Below, piece after piece: positions 27,444 to 35,273 of a stretch of DNA of 64,000 nt. Position numbers and translations under genes: made by a program. Every line of letters starts with the position of its first letter. The stretch's first letter is position 1. The notes beneath the pieces are model-generated. The model did no database searches. It was not told where the DNA came from and saw only the letters and a list, made by a program, of their open reading frames with translations. Source of the stretch: RGEC01 sp964475595 (GTDB lineage Bacteria > Bacteroidota > Bacteroidia > NS11-12g > UBA955); the NCBI GenBank assembly GCA_964475595.1, contig CAYYXG010000008.1:48991-112990 (forward strand), given 5' to 3'.

Positions 27444-28588
27444 CAGGCCTGCACGGTTGCCGGATACCAGGATTTGAGCTTTTCTACCGTTGTGCGGATT
27501 TCCTCAAGCGTATTGAATTTGCCAAAACTGAAACGTACAGTGGTTCGGTCAGTTTCGGGACATATGGCCCTGATTACATGGCTACCCGCATTGCTGCCGC
27601 TGCTGCAGGCACTTCCGCCCGAGGCCGATATTCCTGCAATATCCAGGTTAAACAAAAGCATGTTGCCTGCCTCGCTGGGTGGAAATGAGACGCTAAGAAC
27701 CGTATACAGGCAGTGGCCTTTACAATCTCCATTGAAATCAACCCCGGGAATTTCGTTTTCCAGCAACTCCATCATGTACTGCTTCAATTTTTGAATGTGG
27801 TTTCGCTTCTTTTCCATATCACGGTAGCAAATTTCCAGCGCTTTTGCCATACCAATAATGCCATAAACATTCTCGGTACCGCCGCGCACTTCGCGTTCCT
27901 GTGCACCACCTGTTATCTGAGGAGGCAGGCGATGGGCTTTGTTCATATAAATGAATCCCACGCCTTTGGGGCCGTTAAATTTGTGGGCTGCTGCTGCCAG
28001 GTAATCAATATGACCCTGACTTAAATCAAAAGGATAGTGGCCCATGGTTTGCACGGTATCGCAGTGAAACAGCGCCCCTTCAGCGTGCGCCATATTTCCT
28101 ACAGTCTCAATGTTTAAAAGGTTGCCAATTTCATTATTGGCATGCATTAAACTCACTAAGCTATTTGGCTTTGCCTTTAGCAAACTTTGCAGATGTTCTA
28201 AATCTACATGGCCGTTTTCTGTCAAACGCAACAGGTGCATTTCAGCCATGCCGGTTTTGTGAAGTTCTTCGGCTGTATGCAGCACAGCATGGTGCTCAAT
28301 GGGTGATGTAATGATGTTTTTAATTCCTTTATACATCACTGCGCTGCGCAAGGCCAGGTTATCTGCTTCGGTACCCCCACTGGTAAAGAAAATTTCTGAA
28401 GTCTGGCAATTAAGCAATTTGGCAATACTTCCGCGGGCTTCTTCCATCAACGCTTTTACCTTTCGGCCGTGTCCGTGGGTGCTGCTGGGATTTCCGTATA
28501 AATCACGCATTACCGGTATCATGGCGTCCAGCACTTCGGGATCAAGTGGTGAGGTGGCGGCGTTATCCAGGTAGATTCTGTTTTGCAT
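27443..28588 (-). CDS. Cysteine desulfurase (NifS/IscS family)
   Basis: A PLP-dependent enzyme (381 residues) that takes sulfur from cysteine for Fe-S clusters or thiolated cofactors. It starts MQNRIYLDNAATSPLDPEVL. It has the PLP-contacting ETADNLAL-like segment (TEADNLALRS), HCDTVQTMGHYPFD, the Schiff-base Lys in AAAHKFNGPKGVGFIY, and the persulfide-carrying Cys in the GGSACSSGS loop. Operon: speB lies 3 bp upstream and a lipoprotein overlaps downstream; no iscU or suf genes are nearby, so its acceptor protein is not evident. Cytoplasmic. Confidence 0.92.
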   Translation of the reverse strand: MQNRIYLDNAATSPLDPEVLDAMIPVMRDLYGNPSSTHGHGRKVKALMEEARGSIAKLLNCQTSEIFFTSGGTEADNLALRSAVMYKGIKNIITSPIEHHAVLHTAEELHKTGMAEMHLLRLTENGHVDLEHLQSLLKAKPNSLVSLMHANNEIGNLLNIETVGNMAHAEGALFHCDTVQTMGHYPFDLSQGHIDYLAAAAHKFNGPKGVGFIYMNKAHRLPPQITGGAQEREVRGGTENVYGIIGMAKALEICYRDMEKKRNHIQKLKQYMMELLENEIPGVDFNGDCKGHCLYTVLSVSFPPSEAGNMLLFNLDIAGISASGGSACSSGSNAGSHVIRAICPETDRTTVRFSFGKFNTLEEIRTTVEKLKSWYPATVQA

Positions 28589-28591
28589 GTT

Positions 28592-29500
28592 TTAAATGCG
28601 ATTATTCAGGTTCAAATATCCAATAATTTTATAACAGAGTTTGGCCATGCTGAATTCGGTGATGATATCCGTTTCGCGGGGGGCAATTTCCACAATGTCA
28701 AACCCCACTACCTTTTTGCGTTCTGCCAATCGGCGAAATAGTTTGCAACCTTGCATCCAGCTCAGTCCACCGGGCTCTGCAGTGCCTACTGCCGGACAAA
28801 CTGAGGGATCAAAGCCGTCGGCATCAATGGTCAGGTAGACTTCATCACTTAGTTGATCGATGCAGGCGTCAATCCAGTCATCGTTATTCCATAGCTGGTG
28901 TGCATACCAAGTATGGATTTTTGGGGATGATTTTCTCAGGTCTGCTTCTTCTTTGCATTGGGCGCGAATCCCAACCTGCACCATGGATATGCCAAGGTCA
29001 TGAACCCTAGCCATAACGCTCGCATGCGAAAACGGATTGCCTTGGTACTCGGATCGTAAATCGCTGTGGGCATCAATTTGTAATACACTCAGATTCGGGT
29101 ATTTTTCAAGATGCGCCTGCACAAAGCCCAGGGTAACGGTGTGTTCAGCACCCAGCGAAACCACAAATTTGCCTTCGTTCAATAACAAAGCGGTTTGATT
29201 ACGGATTTTCTCCACTGCGGCAGCGTCTGTAGTGTCAGTAAAATCTGTGGGGGCCAGCGTAGCAATACCTACATACCGGTATGTTTCTTGGTCGAGTTCT
29301 TCGTCATAGAATTCAACGAAGTGGCTGGCGCTCACAATGGCCTCCGGACCTTTGTCGCTACCGGCTATGTAAGAGCTGGTGTGTTCATAAGGGATTTGCT
29401 GAATGACTACGCGGGCATTTTCAAAAGCAGCCATTTGGGCTTCGGGTAATGCCAGAAAGCCATCTTCAGCGGGAAGAACGGAAATGGGGAGTTGGTTCAA
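28592..29500 (-). CDS. speB: Agmatinase / arginase family ureohydrolase
   Basis: A 302-residue binuclear-manganese hydrolase. Metal and substrate motifs: GAEHTVTLG (His), QIDAHSDLR (DAHxD), SFSHAS-like NPFSHASVM, and LTIDADGFDPSVCPAVGTAEPGGL (DxDxxDP). Agmatinase (agmatine to putrescine plus urea) is the most likely activity because of the GT(A/P)EPGG loop, but arginase or guanidinobutyrase activity is possible. The start is TTG at 29500, 2 nt after the efp stop, so it is coupled to efp. The pairing of a polyamine enzyme with EF-P is notable since EF-P/eIF5A modification can use polyamines, though this copy of EF-P lacks the usual lysine. Confidence 0.85.
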   Translation of the reverse strand: MNQLPISVLPAEDGFLALPEAQMAAFENARVVIQQIPYEHTSSYIAGSDKGPEAIVSASHFVEFYDEELDQETYRYVGIATLAPTDFTDTTDAAAVEKIRNQTALLLNEGKFVVSLGAEHTVTLGFVQAHLEKYPNLSVLQIDAHSDLRSEYQGNPFSHASVMARVHDLGISMVQVGIRAQCKEEADLRKSSPKIHTWYAHQLWNNDDWIDACIDQLSDEVYLTIDADGFDPSVCPAVGTAEPGGLSWMQGCKLFRRLAERKKVVGFDIVEIAPRETDIITEFSMAKLCYKIIGYLNLNNRI

Positions 29501-29502
29501 AA

Positions 29503-30066
29503 TTACCCTTTTACGCGTTCTACATATTCACCGGTGCGGGTGTCAATTTTAATTTTTTCACCGGTTTCTACAAATAGGGGAACCATCACAGTTGCGCCTG
29601 TTTCTACCGTTGCAGGTTTTAATGTGTTGGTGGCGGTATCACCGCGAACACCGGGTTCGCTGTAGGTGATTTCCAGTACCACATGGGAGGGAGCAGATGC
29701 ACCTATGGGCAGTTCTCCTTCAAAAGACACCAGCACTTCATCTCCTTCTTTCATGAATTTGGCACCGTCTCCAAACATGAATTTAGGAATGGGTACCTGA
29801 TCAAAGGTTTCATTGTTCATGCAGATAAAGCTGTCGCCTTCTTCATATAAAAATTGAAGTTCGTGGGTTTCAACACGCACAATGATAACTTCTTCGCCAC
29901 TGCGGAAGCGGTTTTCCGCCAGTTTTCCATCTTTTACGCGGCGCATACGGGCCTGATAAAAAGCGCGGAGGTTACCGGGTGTGCGGTGTTGCCATTCAAT
30001 TATCTGACAGAGTTCGCCATTATAGCGAATAAACATGCCGTTGGATACGTCCTGGGTGGTTGCCAT
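29503..30066 (-). CDS. efp: Elongation factor P
   Basis: EF-P relieves ribosomes stalled at polyproline. The 187-residue protein has the three beta-barrel domains of the family, including domain III with ATVETGATVMVPLFVETGEKIKIDTRTGEY. The tip loop of domain I reads HRTPGNLRAF: the residue aligned with the Lys34 modified in E. coli (KPGKG) is Asn32, with an Arg two residues later. So lysylation or rhamnosylation of the classical position is not possible here. This loop type occurs in other phyla too. A perfect -7 box (TAAATTTG, 30080-30087, minus strand) precedes the ATG by 13 nt. speB follows in the operon. Confidence 0.95.
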   Translation of the reverse strand: MATTQDVSNGMFIRYNGELCQIIEWQHRTPGNLRAFYQARMRRVKDGKLAENRFRSGEEVIIVRVETHELQFLYEEGDSFICMNNETFDQVPIPKFMFGDGAKFMKEGDEVLVSFEGELPIGASAPSHVVLEITYSEPGVRGDTATNTLKPATVETGATVMVPLFVETGEKIKIDTRTGEYVERVKG

Positions 30067-30079
30067 AATAAAATTGATG

Positions 30080-30087
30080 CAAATTTA
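30080..30087 (-). promoter_or_regulatory. -7 promoter box of the efp operon
   Basis: The minus strand reads TAAATTTG, a perfect TAnnTTTG, 13 nt upstream of the efp ATG. It would drive efp, speB, the cysteine desulfurase and the lipoprotein gene. Confidence 0.5.
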
Positions 30088-30113
30088 ACACAAAACCCGC
30101 AGGCATGTATTTT

Positions 30114-30782
30114 TTACTTTAGATACTCTAATTCTATCCCATAGCGGGTCATGGCATAGTAAATGATTTGGGCCCTGCGGGAGGTAAAACGGCTGTTTAG
30201 CCCGCAGGTTCTGGGACAAGGCAGCAGGCCTGCAATTTGCGCGGCCTCCGCTTTTTTAAGTTGGGCAGCTGATTTGCCATAATAGTTTTGGGAAGCTGCT
30301 TCCACTCCGAATAGGCCATCACCGGTTTCAATCACATTGAGATACACCTCCATGATGCGTTCTTTTCCCCATAAAAGCTCAATCAGTGCGGTAAACCATA
30401 CTTCCAGTCCCTTTCGGATCCAGCTTCTGCCTTCCCATAAAAAAACATTTTTGGCTGTTTGCTGACTGATGGTACTGGCGCCGCGCTTTTTGCCGCCTTT
30501 CAAATTGTTTTCTGCCGCAGCCCGAATGGCTTTTATGTCAAATCCCCAATGCTTGCAATAGTTTTGGTCTTCACCGCAAATTACCGCCAGTTGCATGTTT
30601 TGCGAAATATTTTTCAGTGAAACCCACTGTTTTCTAATGGGGTTTTCTGAAGCGCGGGATTTCATCAGAAGGGTAGTGCCCGGATTGATCCATTTGAGGG
30701 CAAGCACCCAAATAAAGCTGAGTGTAACAAACCCCAAAAAGACTCGGAATACCCATTTGCGTATCAAGCCAAAAATACCCAT
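30114..30782 (-). CDS. mtgA: Monofunctional peptidoglycan glycosyltransferase
   Basis: A 222-residue GT51 enzyme that polymerises lipid II into glycan strands without a transpeptidase domain. One N-terminal membrane anchor (about 5-30, VFLGFVTLSFIWVLALKWI) precedes the catalytic domain. Motifs: CGEDQNYCKHWGFD (catalytic Glu), RGASTISQQTAKNVFLWEGR (GT51 motif 2), KERIMEVYLNVIETGDGLFGVEAA, and YYGKSAAQL. Acts at the outer face of the inner membrane. It stands 47 bp from efp and 17 bp from the next gene, both on the same strand. Confidence 0.93.
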   Translation of the reverse strand: MGIFGLIRKWVFRVFLGFVTLSFIWVLALKWINPGTTLLMKSRASENPIRKQWVSLKNISQNMQLAVICGEDQNYCKHWGFDIKAIRAAAENNLKGGKKRGASTISQQTAKNVFLWEGRSWIRKGLEVWFTALIELLWGKERIMEVYLNVIETGDGLFGVEAASQNYYGKSAAQLKKAEAAQIAGLLPCPRTCGLNSRFTSRRAQIIYYAMTRYGIELEYLK

Positions 30783-30799
30783 TTAGGGCTCGAAGATAC

Positions 30800-31396
30800 T
30801 TATTTTTTCAGACCTGCTGCTTGGATAAATTGCTCGTAGCTCATGTTTCTGAGGTCTGCTTCCGTATACTTGGCAAGCAGATTGGATGAGCCGTCAGCAG
30901 GTTTTTTACCCACAGAATTGGGGTCGTGTTTGGGTACAAAGAAGTAACGGAATTCATGACCGGGAGCATTACCGTACGGGTCATACTCATTGTCAGGGTT
31001 GGTAAGCAGTATAAGCATTTTACCGGGAATTGGCATACCACTCCAGACATCGGTGCGGGGATTGTTTCCGCGTATATAGGAAACCAGCAAACGCATAAGT
31101 TCTATTTTGCCCGGCTGACGAATTTGGGCGGGGTAACCGCTGAGGTTGCCATATACCAGTACAATGGAGGATTTAATCAGTTCAGGTGTAATTGCAGGAT
31201 CTTGAATTTCCAGCACCTGTGCAGGTCCAATGCCATCAATGATTTTATTCTGCCATTCCAGGGCGTTTTTTCCGGGTATAAGCCACTCACTACTTTGCAA
31301 TGGTTGCCCACTTTGGGTAGACATCTCTTTCTTACATCCGCCTGAAACACCGGCGGCTAAAAGAATTATTAAAGTAAGAAAACCATTGATTTTCAT
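30800..31396 (-). CDS. Lipoprotein of unknown function
   Basis: A 198-residue putative lipoprotein. The open frame extends 71 codons further upstream into the O-antigen ligase gene, but the ATG at 31396 gives a standard lipobox signal (MKINGFLTLIILLAAGVSGGC, Cys21). The mature part contains an alpha/beta pattern with no family I recognise; LVYGNLSGYPAQIRQPGKIE and the C-terminal YTEADLRNMSYEQFIQAAGLKK are the most distinctive stretches. Probably anchored in the outer membrane or periplasm. A weak -7 box (TATTTTCG) lies about 22 nt before the ATG. Confidence 0.6.
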   Translation of the reverse strand: MKINGFLTLIILLAAGVSGGCKKEMSTQSGQPLQSSEWLIPGKNALEWQNKIIDGIGPAQVLEIQDPAITPELIKSSIVLVYGNLSGYPAQIRQPGKIELMRLLVSYIRGNNPRTDVWSGMPIPGKMLILLTNPDNEYDPYGNAPGHEFRYFFVPKHDPNSVGKKPADGSSNLLAKYTEADLRNMSYEQFIQAAGLKK

Positions 31397-31509
31397 AGGT
31401 TTTGGATGGTATGTAAAACGAAAATAACAAATAAATTCGACAAAACCAAATAAGTGGGGTAAAGGATGACAAAAAAGCGACAGTTTGGTGACAATTATCC
31501 CCAGCAGCT

Positions 31510-32991
31510 CTAAAGGCCCGTGTTTAAATCCGTGGCTGTGGGGTAGGTGGGGGGGAGTTGTTGTTTTGTATACAAATCCAGCACTACAATTACCGCCGTA
31601 AACATCCATAAAGGCACGGCAATTTTATCGTATTGGCTGTAATTGTTGAGGAATGCGTGCGTGTGATAGGTCACCAGTCCCAGCAGTGCCATCAGCGTTG
31701 TAATTTTAACTTTGCGGTCTTCCGTTCGGTAAATTACCTTGAAAGCCGTGGACATGGTAAGCAGGGTAATGGCAATCCACAGGGCCATGCCGGGGAAACC
31801 GGTTTCACTCATGGCGCTAAAATATTCGCTGTGTGCATCACCCAAATCTCCGGTATTGGTGCTAATAATGGTCATTTCACTGGTTTGCTGAAACGGACCA
31901 TATTGAAATACAAAAGTACCCGGTCCAAAACCAAAAACAGGCCGTTCTGAGACCATACGTCCGGCACACTTCCATCGGTTGATGCGTTCCAGGTTGCTGG
32001 GGTCTGTGGTAATGTTGCTTACCGATTTTACATGTCCTTCCAGTTCGTCGCTACTGCCCTGCTTATTGGCTTCCAGGTTGTACAGCAATGTATCTTGATT
32101 GATGGCCCCATAGGTGCTCACAGCCAATATGGCCAGCATAATCCAGTAAAACTTTATTCGGAATTTAATCAGTGCATATACGCCCAAAGCGGCAATCAAA
32201 CTTAGCCAGGTGGCGCGTGTGTAGCTCACCACAATACCCAGTAGCAATACCACCAGAAAGAAGCCCAGCAGGGGCGCCCATCCGGGCTTGATGCCGAAAA
32301 CAGCCCCATTGAAAGTGTAAAATACGAGTATACTTACACAAAAGGCAATGGCCGCGGCATACATGCCATGATCCGGGAAAAAAGGCCAGCTGATGCCATA
32401 GGAAGCACTGCGGATAAATCCGTAAGCCGCATGCTGTGTCAGGGTGTAAATTACCAGAATGATTGTACAAACTGCCAATGCAGAAAAGAAGAAGTGTATA
32501 TTCTTCATATTGCGCAGCAGGTAGATACCTCCAATAAAAAACACGATAATATACCAAGTTCTGGCAAGACTGAATTTAACACTTACCAAGGGCATACTAC
32601 TGTATATCGAGCAAAGCCATAACCAACCCACATAGCCGATAACCAGCAGTACAATCGGGTGTTTCAAGGGTGCAGCGGAAGCTTTTGCCTGCAGGAAAAA
32701 CCGAACGCTAAGCAGGCAGAAAATCCAGATGATGAGGGGTTCGGTGGGCAACGCGAGTCCCAGGCCCCCCCCTATGTCATTCACATTGATGGAAAGGGGT
32801 GCTAATGCGCCTGTCAGCAGGATGAATTTTTCTGTTTTATAGATCGAAAACAGCAGCACCGTTATTGCTACCGGTATAAGAAAAACATAGTATTGCTCCC
32901 ACATGGCTGCCCACATGCCTGCCAAGCCGGTTAGGAGTGCCAGCAGGTAAATGAGATAGGGTTTATGCGATGTGGCGGGTGGGTTATGCAA
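31510..32991 (-). CDS. O-antigen ligase / polymerase family membrane protein
   Basis: A 493-residue protein with about 11-12 membrane helices and the Wzy_C/WaaL-type large extracytoplasmic loop before the last helices. Diagnostic stretches are VVSYTRATWLSLIAALGVYALI in the middle and RPVFGFGPGTFVFQYGPFQQ with DLGDAHSEYFSAMSETGFPGMALW, the conserved GxGxGxF...HN/SEY part of the family. It either joins O-polysaccharide to lipid A core or polymerises repeat units. The start is TTG at 32991, overlapping the end of the chain-length gene by 8 bp; later ATGs would remove the first membrane helix. The pairing with a Wzz-like gene supports a polysaccharide role. Confidence 0.82.
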   Translation of the reverse strand: MHNPPATSHKPYLIYLLALLTGLAGMWAAMWEQYYVFLIPVAITVLLFSIYKTEKFILLTGALAPLSINVNDIGGGLGLALPTEPLIIWIFCLLSVRFFLQAKASAAPLKHPIVLLVIGYVGWLWLCSIYSSMPLVSVKFSLARTWYIIVFFIGGIYLLRNMKNIHFFFSALAVCTIILVIYTLTQHAAYGFIRSASYGISWPFFPDHGMYAAAIAFCVSILVFYTFNGAVFGIKPGWAPLLGFFLVVLLLGIVVSYTRATWLSLIAALGVYALIKFRIKFYWIMLAILAVSTYGAINQDTLLYNLEANKQGSSDELEGHVKSVSNITTDPSNLERINRWKCAGRMVSERPVFGFGPGTFVFQYGPFQQTSEMTIISTNTGDLGDAHSEYFSAMSETGFPGMALWIAITLLTMSTAFKVIYRTEDRKVKITTLMALLGLVTYHTHAFLNNYSQYDKIAVPLWMFTAVIVVLDLYTKQQLPPTYPTATDLNTGL

Positions 32992-34048
32992 GGTTCTTTT
33001 TTCGGTTCAGGTATAAAACCTCGTAAAGAAGCAGCAGTGCAGAAATGGCGGCAAAGGTGGTTAGTAGTGTCATTATTAATACCAGTGTGCGTTTGGGCCA
33101 TGCCTTGATTTCGGGTTTTGAGGCGGCACTTACGGTAAATTTATGCGACAGATTCTCTTTCACATCCACCAGTCTTTTTTCGTATTGGGCAATCAGTTCA
33201 CTTTCCTTTATAGCTTCCTGCTGAATGAGTTCATTGAGGGCAATAAAGTCGCCCCCATGACTAATAAGGGTTTTTTGTTGGTCCGTGAGGTCTTTTACCC
33301 GTCCAAGTTGTCCCATTGCCTGAGCTTTGTATATCTCCTCTGCCAATGCCCGGCTTTGCTCTTCATAGTTGGTAACGCCTTTTTCGCCGAGTCCCCTGAG
33401 TTGGTCTTTAAGGCCCTGAAGTTTGTTTTGTTTTTCTTTGAGGGCCCTTTCAACAATGGCCAGTGCCGGATCGGCAACTTGTTTCTGAATTTCAGTTTTC
33501 ACTGTATCATAGAGGGCGGCGATGCCGTTGGCAATATTTGCTGCCATTTGAGGATCTTCATCCATTACCTCAATTTTGATACTCAGGTATCGGGTGCGGC
33601 TAAACTGGATGTTTTCCTCAATTTTATATTCCAGGGCGGTTTGCGGATGTGCTTCCGTATTGGGGTCTATGCCATAGTGCTTCAACAGGTTGAAATTGCG
33701 CACCAGTCGACTCAGCAATTCGCCACTTTGCAACACCTGAAGAGCTTTTTCGGCTTCTTCTTCCTCACCGAATTCCAAAGGATCTTTTTGTCGTTGATTC
33801 CTGTCTGCAAGCAGCGCATTGGAAATAGAGTTGTTGGTGGTAGGGTAAAATACATGGGTCGCCTTGTATTTGGGTTTGGTAATCAGCGGACTGGTAATTA
33901 AGATAGACAGCAGTCCTGATATTAGGCAAACCACGAAAATGACAATACGCCAGCGCCAGAAAAAATTGACCACATCGGCAAAGTGGATGGGCTTTTGAAC
34001 GTCTTCAGCTTGTATGAGGTTTTCTGTCGAACCGGGATTAAATTTCAT
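32984..34048 (-). CDS. Wzz-like polysaccharide chain-length determinant
   Basis: A 354-residue polysaccharide co-polymerase. It has one membrane helix near residues 37-58 (WRWRIVIFVVCLISGLLSIL), a long periplasmic coiled-coil region (about 190-290, with KEKQNKLQGLKDQLRGLGEK) and a second helix at the C-terminus (TLVLIMTLLTTFAAISALLLLYEVLY). The Wzz domain start FWRWR and the Pro-rich KAWPKRT before TM2 are typical. It lacks a BY-kinase domain. Start ATG 34048 chosen over a slightly longer frame because it has no conserved extension. Overlaps the O-antigen ligase gene by 8 bp; probably sets glycan length for that enzyme. Confidence 0.82.
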   Translation of the reverse strand: MKFNPGSTENLIQAEDVQKPIHFADVVNFFWRWRIVIFVVCLISGLLSILITSPLITKPKYKATHVFYPTTNNSISNALLADRNQRQKDPLEFGEEEEAEKALQVLQSGELLSRLVRNFNLLKHYGIDPNTEAHPQTALEYKIEENIQFSRTRYLSIKIEVMDEDPQMAANIANGIAALYDTVKTEIQKQVADPALAIVERALKEKQNKLQGLKDQLRGLGEKGVTNYEEQSRALAEEIYKAQAMGQLGRVKDLTDQQKTLISHGGDFIALNELIQQEAIKESELIAQYEKRLVDVKENLSHKFTVSAASKPEIKAWPKRTLVLIMTLLTTFAAISALLLLYEVLYLNRKKNLA

Positions 34049-34134
34049 ATTTTGGACTTGCAAAGTTACAAAACGAAGACCTTACCTGAATATTTTGGTT
34101 TATTTGTCTTTGTTTTCCACAGAATATACCCCTG

Positions 34135-34611
34135 TTAAATATCAAAAAACCGCAGTACACTCTCATACTCGTTGTTATCTTGTCTGTTAAAATCCTCGGA
34201 AAAGTATACATCTTCGGTTTTAAATCCAAATCTCGACAGGGAGGCCACAATGCCTTTTACCAGGGTGGTATTCAATTTCAGGCTCACAAGCAGGTTGCCG
34301 GCCTCGGTTTGATTGACCATCATCCCCAACACTTTGGCTCCATTTTCTTCCACCAGCCGCATTATATGCGACGGTGCGAAGTCGCGGGGTTCAACCATCA
34401 CCACCAGAACTGCACCCATACCTTTGTAGGTAAGAGACTGCGATATGGTTTCGTGAATTTTACGTTGATCAATAATGCCNNNNNNNNNNNNNNNNNNNNN
34501 NNNNNNNNNNNNNNNNNNNNNNNNNNNNNNNNNNNNNNNNNNNNNNNNNNNNNNNNNNNNNNNNNNNNNNNNNNNNNNNAAAGAATCATGGATAAGGGTA
34601 GAGGCGATCAT
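34135..34611 (-). CDS. CBS-domain protein interrupted by assembly gap
   Basis: A gene cut by 100 N (34480-34579). The first ten residues (MIASTLIHDS) and the last ~115 (GIIDQRKIHETIS...YESVLRFFDI) match the Bacteroidota CBS-domain family whose complete members are roughly 215-225 residues. These start MIAxxLI and end with an ACT-like segment here seen as VVMVEPRDFAPSHIMRLVEENGAKVLGM. With the gap counted as 100 bases the product would be only about 158 residues, so about 60 codons seem to be missing. Function unknown; CBS pairs often bind adenosyl nucleotides. A perfect -7 box ends 6 nt before the ATG at 34611. Confidence 0.7.
   Translation of the reverse strand: MIASTLIHDSXXXXXXXXXXXXXXXXXXXXXXXXXXXXXXXXXXGIIDQRKIHETISQSLTYKGMGAVLVVMVEPRDFAPSHIMRLVEENGAKVLGMMVNQTEAGNLLVSLKLNTTLVKGIVASLSRFGFKTEDVYFSEDFNRQDNNEYESVLRFFDI
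34480..34579. other. Assembly gap (100 N)
   Basis: Exactly 100 N, the default for a gap of unknown size. It falls inside the CBS-domain gene, and the true missing length is probably nearer 280 bp judged from family length. Confidence 0.97.
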
Positions 34612-34617
34612 CAAATA

Positions 34618-34625
34618 CAAAATTA
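34618..34625 (-). promoter_or_regulatory. -7 promoter box of the CBS-domain gene (leaderless arrangement)
   Basis: The minus strand reads TAATTTTG, a perfect match to TAnnTTTG, with 6 nt to the ATG at 34611. Confidence 0.5.
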
Positions 34626-34687
34626 ACGAAATGCCACAGGGTTTTGTTACCTTACTCAGAGAATTTAGACCAAATATTACACAAACT

Positions 34688-35212
34688 TTACCAGGTGTGG
34701 GTGTCGCTATTGTGCCAGGTATTTTGAAGTTTCATGGCGGTTTCCAGTAAAAGCCGTGCACAACCCTGTCCACCTGACACCGAAAGTATCAGCTCGCAAA
34801 TGGCTTTCACATCTTCAGCAGCATCTGCCGGGCATACGGGAAGTCCGGCCATTTTAAGGATGGGGTAATCCGGCATGTCGTCACCCACATAGGCCACATC
34901 ATTCCGACTAACGCCAAAATCGGAGCATACTTTTTCAAATGCGGCCATCTTATTTTTCTGGCCCAGGTAAATCTCTTTAATTCCCAGCCCCTGAAAGCGA
35001 TGCAGCATGCCCTGGCTGTTTCCGCCGCTGATAATGGCAATATTATAACCCTGTTTAACCGCATGTTGCAGGGCAAAACCATCCTTGATGTTTACGCTGC
35101 GCAGCATGTGTCCTTCCTCTGTAACCAGCACATTGCCCGTGGTAAGCACCCCGTCGATATCGAAAATGAAGGTTTTGAGGGTTTTAAGTTTTTGGAGCGC
35201 GGCTTCGTTCAT
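34688..35212 (-). CDS. kdsC: 3-deoxy-D-manno-octulosonate 8-phosphate phosphatase
   Basis: KdsC removes phosphate from KDO 8-phosphate in the pathway to lipid A-KDO. It is a 174-residue HAD hydrolase of the small C0 type. Motif I is FDIDGVLTTGNV (nucleophile Asp and acid/base Asp), motif II SGGNS, motif III the Lys in GQKNKMAAFE, motif IV GDDMPDYPIL. No cap domain, as expected for tetrameric KdsC. The -7-like box GAACTTTG (35218-35225, minus strand) ends 5 nt before the ATG. It lies in a run of envelope-polysaccharide genes. Confidence 0.92.
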   Translation of the reverse strand: MNEAALQKLKTLKTFIFDIDGVLTTGNVLVTEEGHMLRSVNIKDGFALQHAVKQGYNIAIISGGNSQGMLHRFQGLGIKEIYLGQKNKMAAFEKVCSDFGVSRNDVAYVGDDMPDYPILKMAGLPVCPADAAEDVKAICELILSVSGGQGCARLLLETAMKLQNTWHNSDTHTW

Positions 35213-35217
35213 GGGTG

Positions 35218-35225
35218 CAAAGTTC
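35218..35225 (-). promoter_or_regulatory. -7 promoter box of kdsC (leaderless arrangement)
   Basis: The minus strand reads GAACTTTG, one mismatch to TAnnTTTG, ending 5 nt before the kdsC ATG. Confidence 0.4.
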
Positions 35226-35273
35226 CGAGAAATTCAAGGATCACTCAAATTTCTTTTTGAGGGATAAAAAGGG

